Of a DNA stretch of 64,000 nucleotides, positions 41,009 to 50,537 are shown one piece after another (the first letter of the stretch is position 1; the number at the start of each line of letters is the position of its first letter). Source of the stretch: Chloroflexota bacterium (GTDB taxonomy: Bacteria; Chloroflexota; Anaerolineae; 4572-78; J111). The notes beneath the pieces are model-generated. The model was not told where the DNA came from, did no database searches, and saw nothing but the letters and a program-made list of their open reading frames with translations. Location of the stretch: assembly GCA_016860845.1 (NCBI GenBank), contig BOKF01000035.1, positions 1 through 64,000 on the forward strand, written 5' to 3'. Position numbers and translations under genes: made by a program.

Positions 41009-42331
41009 TTACACCACCCCGCACCAATCTACCAGAGTCAAGGCCAGCACCTTGGTCACATGGAGCAAATCAGCCAGCGGCACAAACTCGGCCGAGGTGT
41101 GGGCCTGGGCCAGGTCGCCGGGACCGTAGAGACAGCCGGGGATGCCCTGCCCGGCAAACCAGGCCAGGTCGGTGACGGCGACAAAGCCGGAATAGTTTGG
41201 CTGGCCGACTACGGCCTGGTAAGCTTGGGCGAGGCTCTGGATGACCGGATGCTCGACCGCCGTATTGACCGGGGGGAAAGAAACACCGGAAATGCCCCAC
41301 TCAATCTCCGGCGGATGGTCGCGCAGCCACGGATCGGCCTGAGCGACCCGATGAATATAATCTTCAAACTCCGCCCGGACGTCTTCGGTGCGCTCACTAG
41401 GCAGGTACTTCAAGCTCAACAGGGTTGAGCAGTAATCCGGGAAGGTCGAAGGGCTGCCGATCAAATTGGGCATGCCGTCTTTGCCACCGCCGGTGCCGCC
41501 CAGCACAACGCCGATGTTGATCGTCGTGATCCCTTTGGGCATTAGCGGGTGGACCTTATACACCCCCCAATATCGCTCTAACTCCTGCACCACCGCCAGC
41601 AGTTTCAGCATCTTCTCAATTGCATTGACCGCCGTTCCCTGTCCCCCTGCGTGAACCGAGAGGTAGCGCTTGGCCGTATGACCCGCTACGCCCCTGACAA
41701 CAACCCGCAGCCACTCGACGCCCCCTTCGACCGGCTGGATATAGCCGCCGGTCGGCTCGGTCACAATCACAGCATCGGCCTTGTACCCGCGGGCCAGGGT
41801 TTGCCGGGTGCCAGGCCCGCCGACTTCCTCATCCACCACCGTCTCGACCAGCACATCCCCCTTCAGCCGCAGCCCGGCCCGGCGCACCGCGGCGACAGCG
41901 GCAATCATCGCCGCAATCCCGCCCTTCATATCGCATGTCCCCCGACCCCACATTTTGCCGTCATGGATCTCGCCGACCCAGGGGTCGTGAGGCCACTGGC
42001 TGGGATCACCGGCAGGGACGACATCAATGTGGCCGTTCAGGATCAAGGAGCGCCCACTGCCGGAGCCGGGTAAGGTTGCGACCAGGTCGGGACGCTTGGG
42101 GAATACTTCCCAGGTGTCCACGGCCATGCCCAGACCTTTAAGTTTAGCAGCAATAAAAGCCTGGCATTCCGCTTCAGCCCCCGGCTCGACGTTGACCAAA
42201 TTTGGATTCTCCGTCCGAAAGTTGACCAGCTCGCGCAGAAAGGACACCGTGTCGTCAGCGCCGGCCTCGACCTCCTCAAGCACGGCCTGGGCTACCTGCG
42301 CCGGGACTCCCGCTGTATTTTCCTGGGTCAT
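41009..42331 (-). CDS. M20 family metallopeptidase (ArgE/DapE/CPG2 type)
   Basis: I start at ATG 42331 with GGGAG six bases upstream. The 440-residue dizinc hydrolase has LILNGHIDVVPAGD, GRGTCDMKGGIAAMIAAVAAV, VDEEVGGPGT and the C-terminal HTSAEFVPLADLLH. It removes an acyl or amino acid group from a small amide such as an N-acylated or N-carbamoyl amino acid. It is followed downstream by the luciferase-like gene on the opposite strand. Confidence 0.93.
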   Translation of the reverse strand: MTQENTAGVPAQVAQAVLEEVEAGADDTVSFLRELVNFRTENPNLVNVEPGAEAECQAFIAAKLKGLGMAVDTWEVFPKRPDLVATLPGSGSGRSLILNGHIDVVPAGDPSQWPHDPWVGEIHDGKMWGRGTCDMKGGIAAMIAAVAAVRRAGLRLKGDVLVETVVDEEVGGPGTRQTLARGYKADAVIVTEPTGGYIQPVEGGVEWLRVVVRGVAGHTAKRYLSVHAGGQGTAVNAIEKMLKLLAVVQELERYWGVYKVHPLMPKGITTINIGVVLGGTGGGKDGMPNLIGSPSTFPDYCSTLLSLKYLPSERTEDVRAEFEDYIHRVAQADPWLRDHPPEIEWGISGVSFPPVNTAVEHPVIQSLAQAYQAVVGQPNYSGFVAVTDLAWFAGQGIPGCLYGPGDLAQAHTSAEFVPLADLLHVTKVLALTLVDWCGVV

Positions 42332-42410
42332 ACTTAACTCCCTTTCTTCCTGTCTTTCAATGGTTTTTGTTTGAGGCTGAGAACACACAAGTGTAGAAGT
42401 TCATAAACCC

Positions 42411-42440
42411 AGGAGTGAAAAAGTGCACTTTTTCACTCCT
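42411..42440. repeat. 30-base perfect palindrome, copy 3 of a family
   Basis: The arm AGGAGTGAAAAAGTG is inverted perfectly with a GTGCAC centre. It differs from copy 1 at 11667-11696 in one base. It lies about 20 bases after the stop of the amidohydrolase at 42460-43317. Confidence 0.85.
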
Positions 42441-42459
42441 GCTCTGAAAAGTCATACCC

Positions 42460-43317
42460 TTACAGATTTTCAGAGATAACTTCACCCAACAAAGTCAAGA
42501 GGTTCCCCCCTTCGATGCGCTCACGATCTGTGTCACTCAAAAAGGGCATCGCTTGAAAGAGACTAAAGGTTTGTGGAAAACTCAACCACTCCAAGCTCGG
42601 GCTAAAATCCGATCCCCACAGCAAGCGGGTCGAGCCGAAGGCCGCCACCAAAGCCTCGACGTAGGGCCAGGCCGCCCGGTGCGGATAATCATAACCGGGC
42701 TGGGTCAGGGCGTAGAAACCACTCAATTTGACATGGACGCCGGGGAAGCGGGCCAGGGCCAGCACATCCCTTAAAGCTTGCCGGGCCGTTGCTGCGTCCG
42801 GCGCAGTTGAAATCGCCGGAGGCAAGCCCAGGTGCGAGACCAACAGCCGTAGCTCGGGCTGGCGCTCCAGCACCGGCAGCCAGGCCGTCCAGTGTTCGCC
42901 GCGAGAATTCACGCTGATCAGCCAGCGCTGCCGGACCAGCCAGCCCCACACCTCATCCGAGACCTGCCCCAGAGAGGCAGTCTGCTGCGGGTTGAAGAGG
43001 TACAAACTCAGCCCGGCGAATGACTCCCGCTGCCACGTTTCCAGGGCAGCCATCTCCAAATTCGCCGGTTCAGGCACAAAAGCCAGGGGTCTTAGCCAGG
43101 AGTGGCTGGCCGCCAATTGGCTCAAATAACGATTATTGCCGCCCGCCCATTCTTCGGCTTCGTAACCGACAGCCAGGACCTGCTGCACCTCGTACTGCTG
43201 GGCCAATCCCTGGTAGAGGGTGACTTCATCCGGCCGGATGCGGCGGCAATTTTCGGGCAGCAGGGCCACATAACCGGCATGGAAAAAATGGGCGTGCGCG
43301 TCGGCGCGGTTTGGCAT
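42460..43317 (-). CDS. Amidohydrolase family protein (TIM barrel)
   Basis: The 285-residue protein starts with RADAHAHFFHAG, the H-x-H metal motif. It continues with GVHVKLSGFYALTQPGYDYPH and RLLWGSDFSPSLEWLSFPQTF, as in amidohydrolase 2 lactonases or decarboxylases. It follows the large NB-ARC/TPR regulator gene on the same strand. The substrate is unknown; hydrolysis of a sugar lactone is a reasonable guess. Confidence 0.9.
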   Translation of the reverse strand: MPNRADAHAHFFHAGYVALLPENCRRIRPDEVTLYQGLAQQYEVQQVLAVGYEAEEWAGGNNRYLSQLAASHSWLRPLAFVPEPANLEMAALETWQRESFAGLSLYLFNPQQTASLGQVSDEVWGWLVRQRWLISVNSRGEHWTAWLPVLERQPELRLLVSHLGLPPAISTAPDAATARQALRDVLALARFPGVHVKLSGFYALTQPGYDYPHRAAWPYVEALVAAFGSTRLLWGSDFSPSLEWLSFPQTFSLFQAMPFLSDTDRERIEGGNLLTLLGEVISENL

Positions 43318-43400
43318 AAAATACTCTCCTGAAAATAGATCGGCGATGGGAGGCCGGGGACAGATGATAACCGTGATGTAATTCTATGAGGGGCGAAGGG

Positions 43401-46229
43401 TCACGCTTCCCCCACGATCTCCGCGACCACCTCTGCCAAGGGCCTGGATTTGCCCCGTTCCTGGGCCGCCGCCACTACCTCTGGTGGCAACTCGGCCTCC
43501 AGTTCGGCCAGGAGCCGGCCCGCTCTGTCTCTGAATACTTGCCAACTGGCCGGGTGATGCCGCACCAGGGCCAGGAGTTCGCCCGCCCGCACTTTCTTGG
43601 CTGTGCAATCAGGCTTGCCTTCCAACAAGGCGCTTTCTTTGGCCAGGAGGATGGCCCAACGGAGCAAGGTGTATAAGAAAGTCCTGTCGTGCTCTTTTTC
43701 CCGGGTTAGGGCAGTTCTTAGGGTTTCAAGAAGATATTGCCTGGCTGCCGGTAAATCTCCCAGTCCACAGGCAGCCTCACCTAAACCGCCGAGACCCCAT
43801 AGCCCCGCCTGGCCGATCTCTCGGCTAATCACCCAGGCTTCCCGATAGTATTGTTGAGCCTCCGCATACTCCTCCAGAGCTATAGCCACCTGGCCCAGTT
43901 GTTGTAGACGGACGACCGTTCGAAGCCGGTCTCCAACCTCTCGCCAGATGGCCAGGCTTTTCTCAGCCAGGGGTTTGGCCAGGGCCAACCTGTCACCCCC
44001 CAGGCCCAGAGCAATCCAGGCCGGCGCGCCCAAGGCCAAGGCCAGCCCGTAGCGATCATCAATTTCTTTGAAAATGGCCAGACTTTCCTGATAGTATTGC
44101 TCTGCTTCCAGATACTCCCCCAGGCAAAAGGTCATAAAAGCCAACTTGTCGAGGGAGTAGGCTATTAAACGTTGATCCCCTATCGCTCGGCTCAGAGCGA
44201 GACTTTCCTGACTGTATCGTTTTGCCTCTGCGTGATATTCCCCCGAAACGCTCATCACAGTTTCACTCAACTGGTGAAGGGTCTCGACAGCTCCTGGCAG
44301 GTCGCCCAGCTCTTGGCTGATAGCCAGGCTTTCCTGGAGCAGTCGTTTTGCTTCTGTAAGCTCGTGTAGCGCATCCTTTACCCGGCCCAGAAATCTGAGG
44401 GCAAACGCTGTTTCTGCTCGCGCCTCAAGAGGCCGGACCAGCGCCAGGCTTTTTTGGAGGAGTTCCCTGGCCGGTTCAAAATAGCCAAGCGCATAGCAAA
44501 ATGCGCCCTGTCGCGCTAAAAGCTGGCCCAGAACGATCTCGCCTGCTTCCCCACCGAGTGCTCCGCCCTCGGCAGTCTCCGTCATCCCGGCTAAACTCTC
44601 TGCGGCTCGCCTAAAGACCGCTTCCCCCTCTTGAAACCAGCTCCGCATCCAGTAGAAATCGTGCAGACTGGTCAAGGCTTGAGCGATGGTCTCTACCCGG
44701 CCCTGCTCGACCGCCCAGTTCCAGCCGGCCCGCACATTCTCAATCTCCTCGGTCATCTCGGCCAGGACTGCTTGATACTGCGCTCCCTTGAGCGCTGCCT
44801 CGCGCCGCTGCATAAAAGCCGCGTAATAGGTGCTGTGGCGGTCGCGTACATCTGAGACCTTTGCGGTACGCTCCGCGAAAACCCCAAAGGTCTGGAATTT
44901 CTCCTCGACAAATTGCCGGAGCAGTTCGTGCAGGTGGTAACGCCCAACCGGGGTGGCCTGCACCAGTGATTTTTCTACCAGCGCCGCCAGCACCGGTAGG
45001 GTGGCTCCGGCCACATGCTCTACTGCCTCGGGCCGGAACCCTCCCCGAAAGACCGACAGCCGCTCCAGGACCCTGCGTTCCGCCTCCGCCAGCAAGCCCC
45101 AGGAATGTTCAAAGACGGCCCGTATACTGCGATGGCGTTCCGGCACATTGCGCATGGAGCTAGCCAGAAAGTCGAGACCGCGTTCAATCTCCTGGGCGAT
45201 ACGGGCGCAGGGCAGTGTTTTCAACCATGCTGCCGCCAACTCAATCCCCAGCGGCATCCCTTCAACCATCTGACAAATCCGAATCACACTTTTTTGCTCG
45301 GCGGCCAGAGAAAAGCCCACCTGCGCCCGGCGGGCGCTCTGCCCAAAGAGCCGCACGGCGTCATATGCTTCGATCTCCGCCACGGTTTTCTCACGCTCAG
45401 CCAGGGAATTGGGTGAAAGGTCGGGATACGTCATTCCGACAACCGGATGAAACCAGGCTTCGTGCAGATTGAGGGCCTCACGGGAAGTCACCAGCAGTTT
45501 CACCGCCGGGGCAACGGCCAAAATTTCAGCGATGAGGTCCACTCCGCTGGCATCCTCCCCTTCAGGAGGGGTTAATAGCTGCTCAAAATTATCCAGCAGC
45601 AGCAACATCTCTTTTTCCCGCAAGTAATGCAGCAGTTGCTGCTGAGGTGGCGCGCTGCTGTAAAAAGCGAAGTTGGCCGCCTCGGCGATGGCCGAGACGA
45701 CGCCACTGGGCGAACTAATCGCCGTCAGGGGAACGAAGAAGATGCCATGCCTGAAGGTGGCTTCAGCCGGCGGCATATCGAGGAGAGTCTGCGCGGCTTG
45801 GATGGCCAGGCGGGTTTTACCAATTCCCCCCGGACCAATCAAGGTCAGCAGCCGGCAGGCGGGGTCTTTGAGACGGCGGGCAATATCGGCCAATTCCTTT
45901 GTCCGACCGATAAACGGGGTAGCGGGTGAGGGTAGATTAGGCTTAAAAAGACGAGCCTCCATCCCGGCTGAAGGCGAAAGCGTGGCTGTGACAAACTCGC
46001 CGCGAGCCATACTGAGAAATTGGTCTCTTTCCGCAGCGGGGATCACCAGATAATCGGCCAACCGTTCGGCCATTTGAGGCGAGGGTCGGCGTTCATCCCA
46101 CTCAATTTTCTTGAGCGTGACCAGGGCGCAGCCGACGTGCTGGGCCAGGGCAGCCTGAGTTAGATCCAGGGCTTTCCGTCGCCGCCGGACCCAGTAACCA
46201 AACGAGGTGATAAGCTCATCGGTTTTCAC
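43401..46229 (-). CDS. XRE-type HTH / NB-ARC ATPase / TPR regulator
   Basis: I start at GTG 46229, preceded by GGGGGG six bases upstream. The 942-residue protein has an N-terminal XRE helix-turn-helix (about 5-75: RRRKALDLTQAALAQHVGCALVTLKKIE). An NB-ARC/AAA ATPase follows, with Walker A GPGGIGKTRLA (about 132) and Walker B LLLLDNFEQLL (about 205). The second half (about 540-900) is built of TPR-type helical repeats (LLQKSLALVRPL, YSQESLALSRAIGDQ, YYQESLAIFKEIDDR). Such STAND-class proteins act as ligand-triggered switches. It diverges from the ScyD-like gene and may control it. Confidence 0.93.
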   Translation of the reverse strand: MKTDELITSFGYWVRRRRKALDLTQAALAQHVGCALVTLKKIEWDERRPSPQMAERLADYLVIPAAERDQFLSMARGEFVTATLSPSAGMEARLFKPNLPSPATPFIGRTKELADIARRLKDPACRLLTLIGPGGIGKTRLAIQAAQTLLDMPPAEATFRHGIFFVPLTAISSPSGVVSAIAEAANFAFYSSAPPQQQLLHYLREKEMLLLLDNFEQLLTPPEGEDASGVDLIAEILAVAPAVKLLVTSREALNLHEAWFHPVVGMTYPDLSPNSLAEREKTVAEIEAYDAVRLFGQSARRAQVGFSLAAEQKSVIRICQMVEGMPLGIELAAAWLKTLPCARIAQEIERGLDFLASSMRNVPERHRSIRAVFEHSWGLLAEAERRVLERLSVFRGGFRPEAVEHVAGATLPVLAALVEKSLVQATPVGRYHLHELLRQFVEEKFQTFGVFAERTAKVSDVRDRHSTYYAAFMQRREAALKGAQYQAVLAEMTEEIENVRAGWNWAVEQGRVETIAQALTSLHDFYWMRSWFQEGEAVFRRAAESLAGMTETAEGGALGGEAGEIVLGQLLARQGAFCYALGYFEPARELLQKSLALVRPLEARAETAFALRFLGRVKDALHELTEAKRLLQESLAISQELGDLPGAVETLHQLSETVMSVSGEYHAEAKRYSQESLALSRAIGDQRLIAYSLDKLAFMTFCLGEYLEAEQYYQESLAIFKEIDDRYGLALALGAPAWIALGLGGDRLALAKPLAEKSLAIWREVGDRLRTVVRLQQLGQVAIALEEYAEAQQYYREAWVISREIGQAGLWGLGGLGEAACGLGDLPAARQYLLETLRTALTREKEHDRTFLYTLLRWAILLAKESALLEGKPDCTAKKVRAGELLALVRHHPASWQVFRDRAGRLLAELEAELPPEVVAAAQERGKSRPLAEVVAEIVGEA

Positions 46230-46349
46230 CTTCCGCCCCCCTGACTTTATATTGTACTCCAAAAGGATACCAACGCAATAGGTTTTTTTGCTTTAATAGC
46301 TATGAGATTTCGATGCATTGTAATGAGTAATGAAAAGTAAGGGGGTTCA

Positions 46350-47450
46350 ATGTTACTAAATCGGGTATTTCAAGGGTTCGTCATCGTGAGTTTACTGGTC
46401 ATGATGGTGCTCGGCGGAAACCTGGCCCAGGCGCAAGAGCCGGAGCCGCTCTCGGCCAATGTGTCCACCTTTGCCACCGGCCTGGTCTACCCACGCGGGT
46501 TAGAATTTGGCTCCGATGGCTCCCTGTACGTGGCCGAAGTCGGGCCAGGGGGGAACATCGAGCCCCATCGCACCTGTCCGGGGGGATACGGCTCGCCGGT
46601 CATGCCCTACCAGATTGGGATGACCGGCCAGGTTTCCAAAATCAGTCCCACCGGCGAGCGCACGATGGTCGTGAAAGCGCTGCCGGCCGCCCGTGACAAG
46701 TCCGGCGATGTGATCGGTCCAAATGATGTGGCTTTCCTGGGCGACACGCTGTATGTGGTGTGCTCACCGGGTATGCCCAACACGCCCACCGCCGCACTGC
46801 TGGATGATGATTATGAGCCTGACGGCGGACCCTATGAGCTAAGTGCAGTTGACGGGATTACCCTGGATGGCCAAATCCGGCGGGTGCTGGATATGCCGGC
46901 CAACGAGGGACACATTACGCTTACGGCGCTAACCTTCCACGATGGCGCGTTCTATATTAGCAGCCTGGGCGAAGTTCCCATTCAGCAGGGGACGTCCAAG
47001 ATTTACAAAGTCACACTCGATGGGCAGTCGGAGGTCTTTGCCGCAGGGCTAACGGCGGTGCTGGGCCTGGCCTTTGACAGCCAGGGGCAACTCTACGCCC
47101 TGGAAGCCAGTACGGTAGATAATGACTTGCCCGTGCCTGGCGCAGGCCGGGTGGTCCGGGTGGACGCGAAGGGTGCTCTCGAAGCGGTGGCGACCGGCTT
47201 GAGCTTTCCCGGTGGACTGACCTTTGGGCCTGACGGCCAGTTGTACGTTTCCAATTTTGCGTATGGCGGCCATCCGAGTAAGGGTGAAATTTTACGCATT
47301 GATGTCACCGTTGCGCCCGCCACCCTCCCTACAAGTGGGGGTGTCACTGACCCACTGCCCGGTCTGTTGCTGGCGCTATTCGTAGGGGCCGGCTTGATGG
47401 GAGTTGGCTGGCGGTTACGCGGCAAGTCATCTTTGTTGGTGATTGTTTAA
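46350..47450 (+). CDS. ScyD/ScyE family secreted beta-propeller protein
   Basis: The 366-residue protein has a signal peptide (cleavage near LAQAQE), then NHL-like propeller repeats with the ScyD pattern VSTFATGLVYPRGLEFGSDGSLYVAE, PNDVAFLGDTLYVV, LGLAFDSQGQLYALEAS and FPGGLTFGPDGQLYVSNF. A C-terminal hydrophobic segment (LLLALFVGAGLMGVGW) followed by arginine and lysine could anchor it. GTAAGGGGG lies before the ATG. It is followed at once by the LysM-like secreted protein, with a frame overlap near 47443 that is resolved by a later start. The function is unknown; ScyD relatives are named from the cyanobacterial scytonemin cluster. Confidence 0.85.
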   Translation: MLLNRVFQGFVIVSLLVMMVLGGNLAQAQEPEPLSANVSTFATGLVYPRGLEFGSDGSLYVAEVGPGGNIEPHRTCPGGYGSPVMPYQIGMTGQVSKISPTGERTMVVKALPAARDKSGDVIGPNDVAFLGDTLYVVCSPGMPNTPTAALLDDDYEPDGGPYELSAVDGITLDGQIRRVLDMPANEGHITLTALTFHDGAFYISSLGEVPIQQGTSKIYKVTLDGQSEVFAAGLTAVLGLAFDSQGQLYALEASTVDNDLPVPGAGRVVRVDAKGALEAVATGLSFPGGLTFGPDGQLYVSNFAYGGHPSKGEILRIDVTVAPATLPTSGGVTDPLPGLLLALFVGAGLMGVGWRLRGKSSLLVIV

Positions 47451-47472
47451 GATTATTGAAAGGGGGAAGAAA

Positions 47473-48273
47473 ATGAAACGCGCGATTTTATCCGGCTTAA
47501 TCGGCCTGTTCACACTGCCCTTGTCGCCGTCTGCGACTCTGGCGCAAAGCGAAGTCGCCTGCGACTCGGAGGTGGTAGTACAGGCCAACGACTGGCTGTC
47601 GAAGCTGGCCGAAAAATATTTAGACGACCCGCTGGCCTACCAGGTCATTGCTGACGCCACCAACACCAAAAATGCCGCCGACTCCAGCTACGCCAAAATT
47701 GAGAATGTGGATGTGATTGAGCCGGGTTGGAAGTTATGCATCCCGGTCCATGACGTGGCCCACGCGCCCGCTGCCCCGGCAGAAGCGCCCGCTGTTGCCG
47801 ACATCATCGCCAGCGCCATGAGCGCCGCGCCTCCAGCCATTGCCCAGGGCGCAACCATTGTAGACTATCCTACCGATCCCACCGCGCCGCTCATTGAACT
47901 GCGGGCAGGCAGCAACGGCTGGACTTGTTTTCCCGATTGGCCCGCTACCCCCGGCAACGACCCTCAATGTTTTGACAAGATGTGGATGGAGTGGTTCAAC
48001 GCTCTCGTAAGCGGGACCGAACCCAACATCACCGAACCGGGACTGGCCTATATGCTTCAGGGCGGCAGTGACCCCAGCAACACCGATCCGCTCGCTGTCG
48101 AGCCAGCCCCCGGCGAGGATTGGGTTACAACCCCGCCCCATGTGATGCTTCTTTTGCCCGACAAACTGGACCTCACTCTATTTAGCACCGATCATCACTA
48201 TGGTGGGCCATATGTGATGTTTGCGGGGACGCCTTACGAACACATCATGATGCCGGTAGCAGAGGTGAAGTAG
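47473..48273 (+). CDS. Secreted protein with LysM-like segment, unknown function
   Basis: I choose ATG 47473, which has AAAGGGGGAAG just upstream. The 266-residue protein has a signal peptide (to about LAQSEVA). A LysM-like stretch follows (VVQANDWLSKLAEKYLDDPLAYQVIADATN ... VIEPGWKLCIP), which suggests binding to cell-wall glycan. After an Ala/Pro linker the C-terminal domain has GSNGWTCFPDWPATPGNDPQCFDKMWMEW and a GGPYVMFAGTPYEHIMMPV end that I cannot assign. It lies 22 bases after the ScyD-like gene, so the two are probably one operon of exported proteins. Confidence 0.8.
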   Translation: MKRAILSGLIGLFTLPLSPSATLAQSEVACDSEVVVQANDWLSKLAEKYLDDPLAYQVIADATNTKNAADSSYAKIENVDVIEPGWKLCIPVHDVAHAPAAPAEAPAVADIIASAMSAAPPAIAQGATIVDYPTDPTAPLIELRAGSNGWTCFPDWPATPGNDPQCFDKMWMEWFNALVSGTEPNITEPGLAYMLQGGSDPSNTDPLAVEPAPGEDWVTTPPHVMLLLPDKLDLTLFSTDHHYGGPYVMFAGTPYEHIMMPVAEVK

Positions 48274-48303
48274 GCAGACCATCTTGTTTACAATAGAACT
48301 TGA

Positions 48304-49146
48304 TCATGGTCCAACATAGCCTTTACCGGCCAGCATCCCGGCGATAGCTGCGCCGGTGACGGTTCGCTCGACCGGCTCAACTTCGACCACGGTCAGGCTT
48401 TCCGCCGCTGCGCCGTAAGGGGCTTCGGCCAGGATGACGCCGCCCGGCCCCATCGCCAGCGAGCAGCCAATGCACTTGTAGCCCTGCCACGGCCCGCCGC
48501 GCAGCCAGCCGACGTTGCTCACGCCGACCACCGTCAAATCGTACAACGTAGTCAGGGTGGAATAGGCGGTTTTCCACAATTCCCCATAGGGTTCCTGGCT
48601 GTTGTCGTGCTCCGGCGGCATGGCCCAGGCGCAGGGCGACAGCAAGAGCTGCGCGCCCATGCGCGCCAGGGAATGTCCAAAAACCAACGAATTGGGGAAG
48701 TTGTCGGCGCAAATATTAACGCCAATGGTCCCGAGCGGCGTTTGAACTACGGCCAGGGAATCGCCGGTGGCATACAAATCTTGGGCAATCTCCATGATGT
48801 TGATCTTGCGGTGTTTCAACAGAATTTCCCCTTGCGGCGAAAGCAGCACCGCCGCGTTGTAAACTCGCTCGCCGGCCCGTTCGGTCAGTCCCGCTACTAC
48901 GTAGACGCCCGCCTGTTCAGCCGCTTCCGCCAGCGTGTTGCTGTGCGGGCCGGGGATGGGTTGGGCCAGTTGGCGCGCCGCCGGGTCGGTCCAGCCGAGG
49001 TCGAGACATTCCGGCAAAACGACAACGGCGCAGCCACGCTCGGCGGCCTGCCGAATCATCTGGGCCGCCCGGTTTAGATTTTGCTCAGGCTGGCCGCCCT
49101 CAACGAGCATCTGGCCCATGCCTAACTTAAAGCTTATCTTATTCAT
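48304..49146 (-). CDS. Carbon-nitrogen hydrolase (nitrilase superfamily)
   Basis: The 280-residue protein has the Glu-Lys-Cys catalytic set of the nitrilase superfamily: VVLPECLDLGW, LKHRKINIM and GVNICADNFPN. It would hydrolyse an amide or carbamoyl group. It is the last gene of the minus-strand cluster from 55004 to 48304 and is separated from the alpha/beta hydrolase gene by a GGATTAGG inverted repeat. Confidence 0.92.
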   Translation of the reverse strand: MNKISFKLGMGQMLVEGGQPEQNLNRAAQMIRQAAERGCAVVVLPECLDLGWTDPAARQLAQPIPGPHSNTLAEAAEQAGVYVVAGLTERAGERVYNAAVLLSPQGEILLKHRKINIMEIAQDLYATGDSLAVVQTPLGTIGVNICADNFPNSLVFGHSLARMGAQLLLSPCAWAMPPEHDNSQEPYGELWKTAYSTLTTLYDLTVVGVSNVGWLRGGPWQGYKCIGCSLAMGPGGVILAEAPYGAAAESLTVVEVEPVERTVTGAAIAGMLAGKGYVGP

Positions 49147-49196
49147 AAAAACCCTTTGTAACTACTCAGTCTTCTTACAAAGCGTAGTATTTTAGC

Positions 49197-49256
49197 CGGG
49201 ATTAGGGGATTTGGAGATAAAACAAAATGAAACATCCCCTAATCTCCTAATCCCGG
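49197..49256. repeat. CCGGGATTAGG inverted repeat
   Basis: CCGGGATTAGG (49197-49207) is inverted at 49246-49256, with further pairing of GGGGATT-type units inside. It lies between the nitrilase and alpha/beta hydrolase genes. Confidence 0.65.
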
Positions 49257-49291
49257 CCCTCAACCTAGCCAATATTCAGCGTCTATTTCTT

Positions 49292-50431
49292 TTATTTCAA
49301 CCACCGATCAAGCCACTCAAACGCCTCGGCCTGCATGGCCCGGTCGAATTTGTGGGGGCCGGGGTAGAAGGTGCAGCGGTAGCGGTCTGACGCGCCGGCT
49401 TTGGCGTAGACTTCCTGCAAGATCGTTGCGGCCCTTTCCATTTGCGGCAGAGTAAACAGCTCGTCGTCCGAGTCGTTCAGCACCAGCGCCGGCAGGGGGA
49501 CGCGCAGGCCCAGGATTTCGGGAAAGTCGAGGTCGCGGGGCAGCAGGGGGATGTAGATCATCCAGGTGTGAGTGTAGCTTGTGTAGAGCAGGAAGTCGCG
49601 CCAGGTCGTCATCATGCCGACACAGACGGCGCAGCGAATCCGCGGGTCCAGGCCGCCCAGAAAACCGGTCCGCAGCCCGCCCCCGGACAGGCCGCAGCAG
49701 CCCACCCGGCCGGCATCTACCTCCGGCCGGGCGCAGAGCACATCCAAAGCCCGCTGATCCTCGGCCAGAAAGACGCCCGGCCAGGTCGTCCCGGCGCAAA
49801 AAAGCGATTTGGCTATAATGTGCTCGTGCTCCATAGCCCAGGTATTGTAGGCTTCGATATTGGCAGTTGTGGCTGGGTCAGGATCGGTCAGACCTGCTTG
49901 AATCACTTCAGGTACATCTTTAAGCAGCACCCGCCGGCTGGCAAAGTCAAAAGCATCGTGGACGAGCACCGCATAGCCGCGCCGGGCGAGTTCATGGGTC
50001 CAGGCGACGCCGCCATAATACTGCGCCTGGTGATCGCCCATCATGGGGTGCAGGTCTTCTCCTGTTCGGGCAATCTTGCGCCAGCCAAAATACTTGTTGG
50101 CGGCGTGGTCGTGCAAAGCCAGGATGCCGGGCAGCGGGCCGGTCGCTCCGGCCGGTTTGAGGAAAACCGCTTCGGTCGGCGGGCCGTAAGGAAGCTGCCA
50201 GGATAATTTTTCAATATAGAGGTCGTCGTGGGTTAACTGCTCCTGCACCGTTACGGCAGGAACGCCGCCGGTATCGGGCTGGGCCAGCAGGTCGAGCACG
50301 CGCTGCCGGGCCACAGGCCGCCAGGTTTCAACATCCGTCCAGCGTTCATTTCGAAAGGAGAGCGCTGCCGGCCCCTCCCCTACCAGGGAAGCAGCCCAGG
50401 GGCCATATACGCCGATCATGTTAGGTTCCAT
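49292..50431 (-). CDS. Alpha/beta hydrolase (dienelactone hydrolase / acetyl xylan esterase-like)
   Basis: The start is uncertain between 50446 and 50431; I take 50431 for its spacing from GAGG. The protein (about 379 residues) has LPGILALHDHAANKYFG, the nucleophile motif GCCGLSGGGLRTGF, LVLNDSDDELFTLPQM and a terminal GPHKFDRAMQAEAFEWL with the catalytic His. It hydrolyses an ester, probably on a sugar or other polar substrate. It lies downstream of the acetyltransferase and PIG-L deacetylase genes. Confidence 0.88.
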   Translation of the reverse strand: MEPNMIGVYGPWAASLVGEGPAALSFRNERWTDVETWRPVARQRVLDLLAQPDTGGVPAVTVQEQLTHDDLYIEKLSWQLPYGPPTEAVFLKPAGATGPLPGILALHDHAANKYFGWRKIARTGEDLHPMMGDHQAQYYGGVAWTHELARRGYAVLVHDAFDFASRRVLLKDVPEVIQAGLTDPDPATTANIEAYNTWAMEHEHIIAKSLFCAGTTWPGVFLAEDQRALDVLCARPEVDAGRVGCCGLSGGGLRTGFLGGLDPRIRCAVCVGMMTTWRDFLLYTSYTHTWMIYIPLLPRDLDFPEILGLRVPLPALVLNDSDDELFTLPQMERAATILQEVYAKAGASDRYRCTFYPGPHKFDRAMQAEAFEWLDRWLK

Positions 50432-50537
50432 TCCCGCTAACCTCATCCTTCTGAAAATAACCTTGCTTCAGGCGTCGAAAGTGACTTTGGACTCCTGCTT
50501 TTCATTCTTGTTGTGTACCAAAGTTGATTTTAAAGTC

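Noticed and set aside
42411..42440. 30-base palindromes as rho-independent terminators
   Set aside because: They are followed by no T-run on either strand and their arms contain A and T runs that are part of the symmetry.
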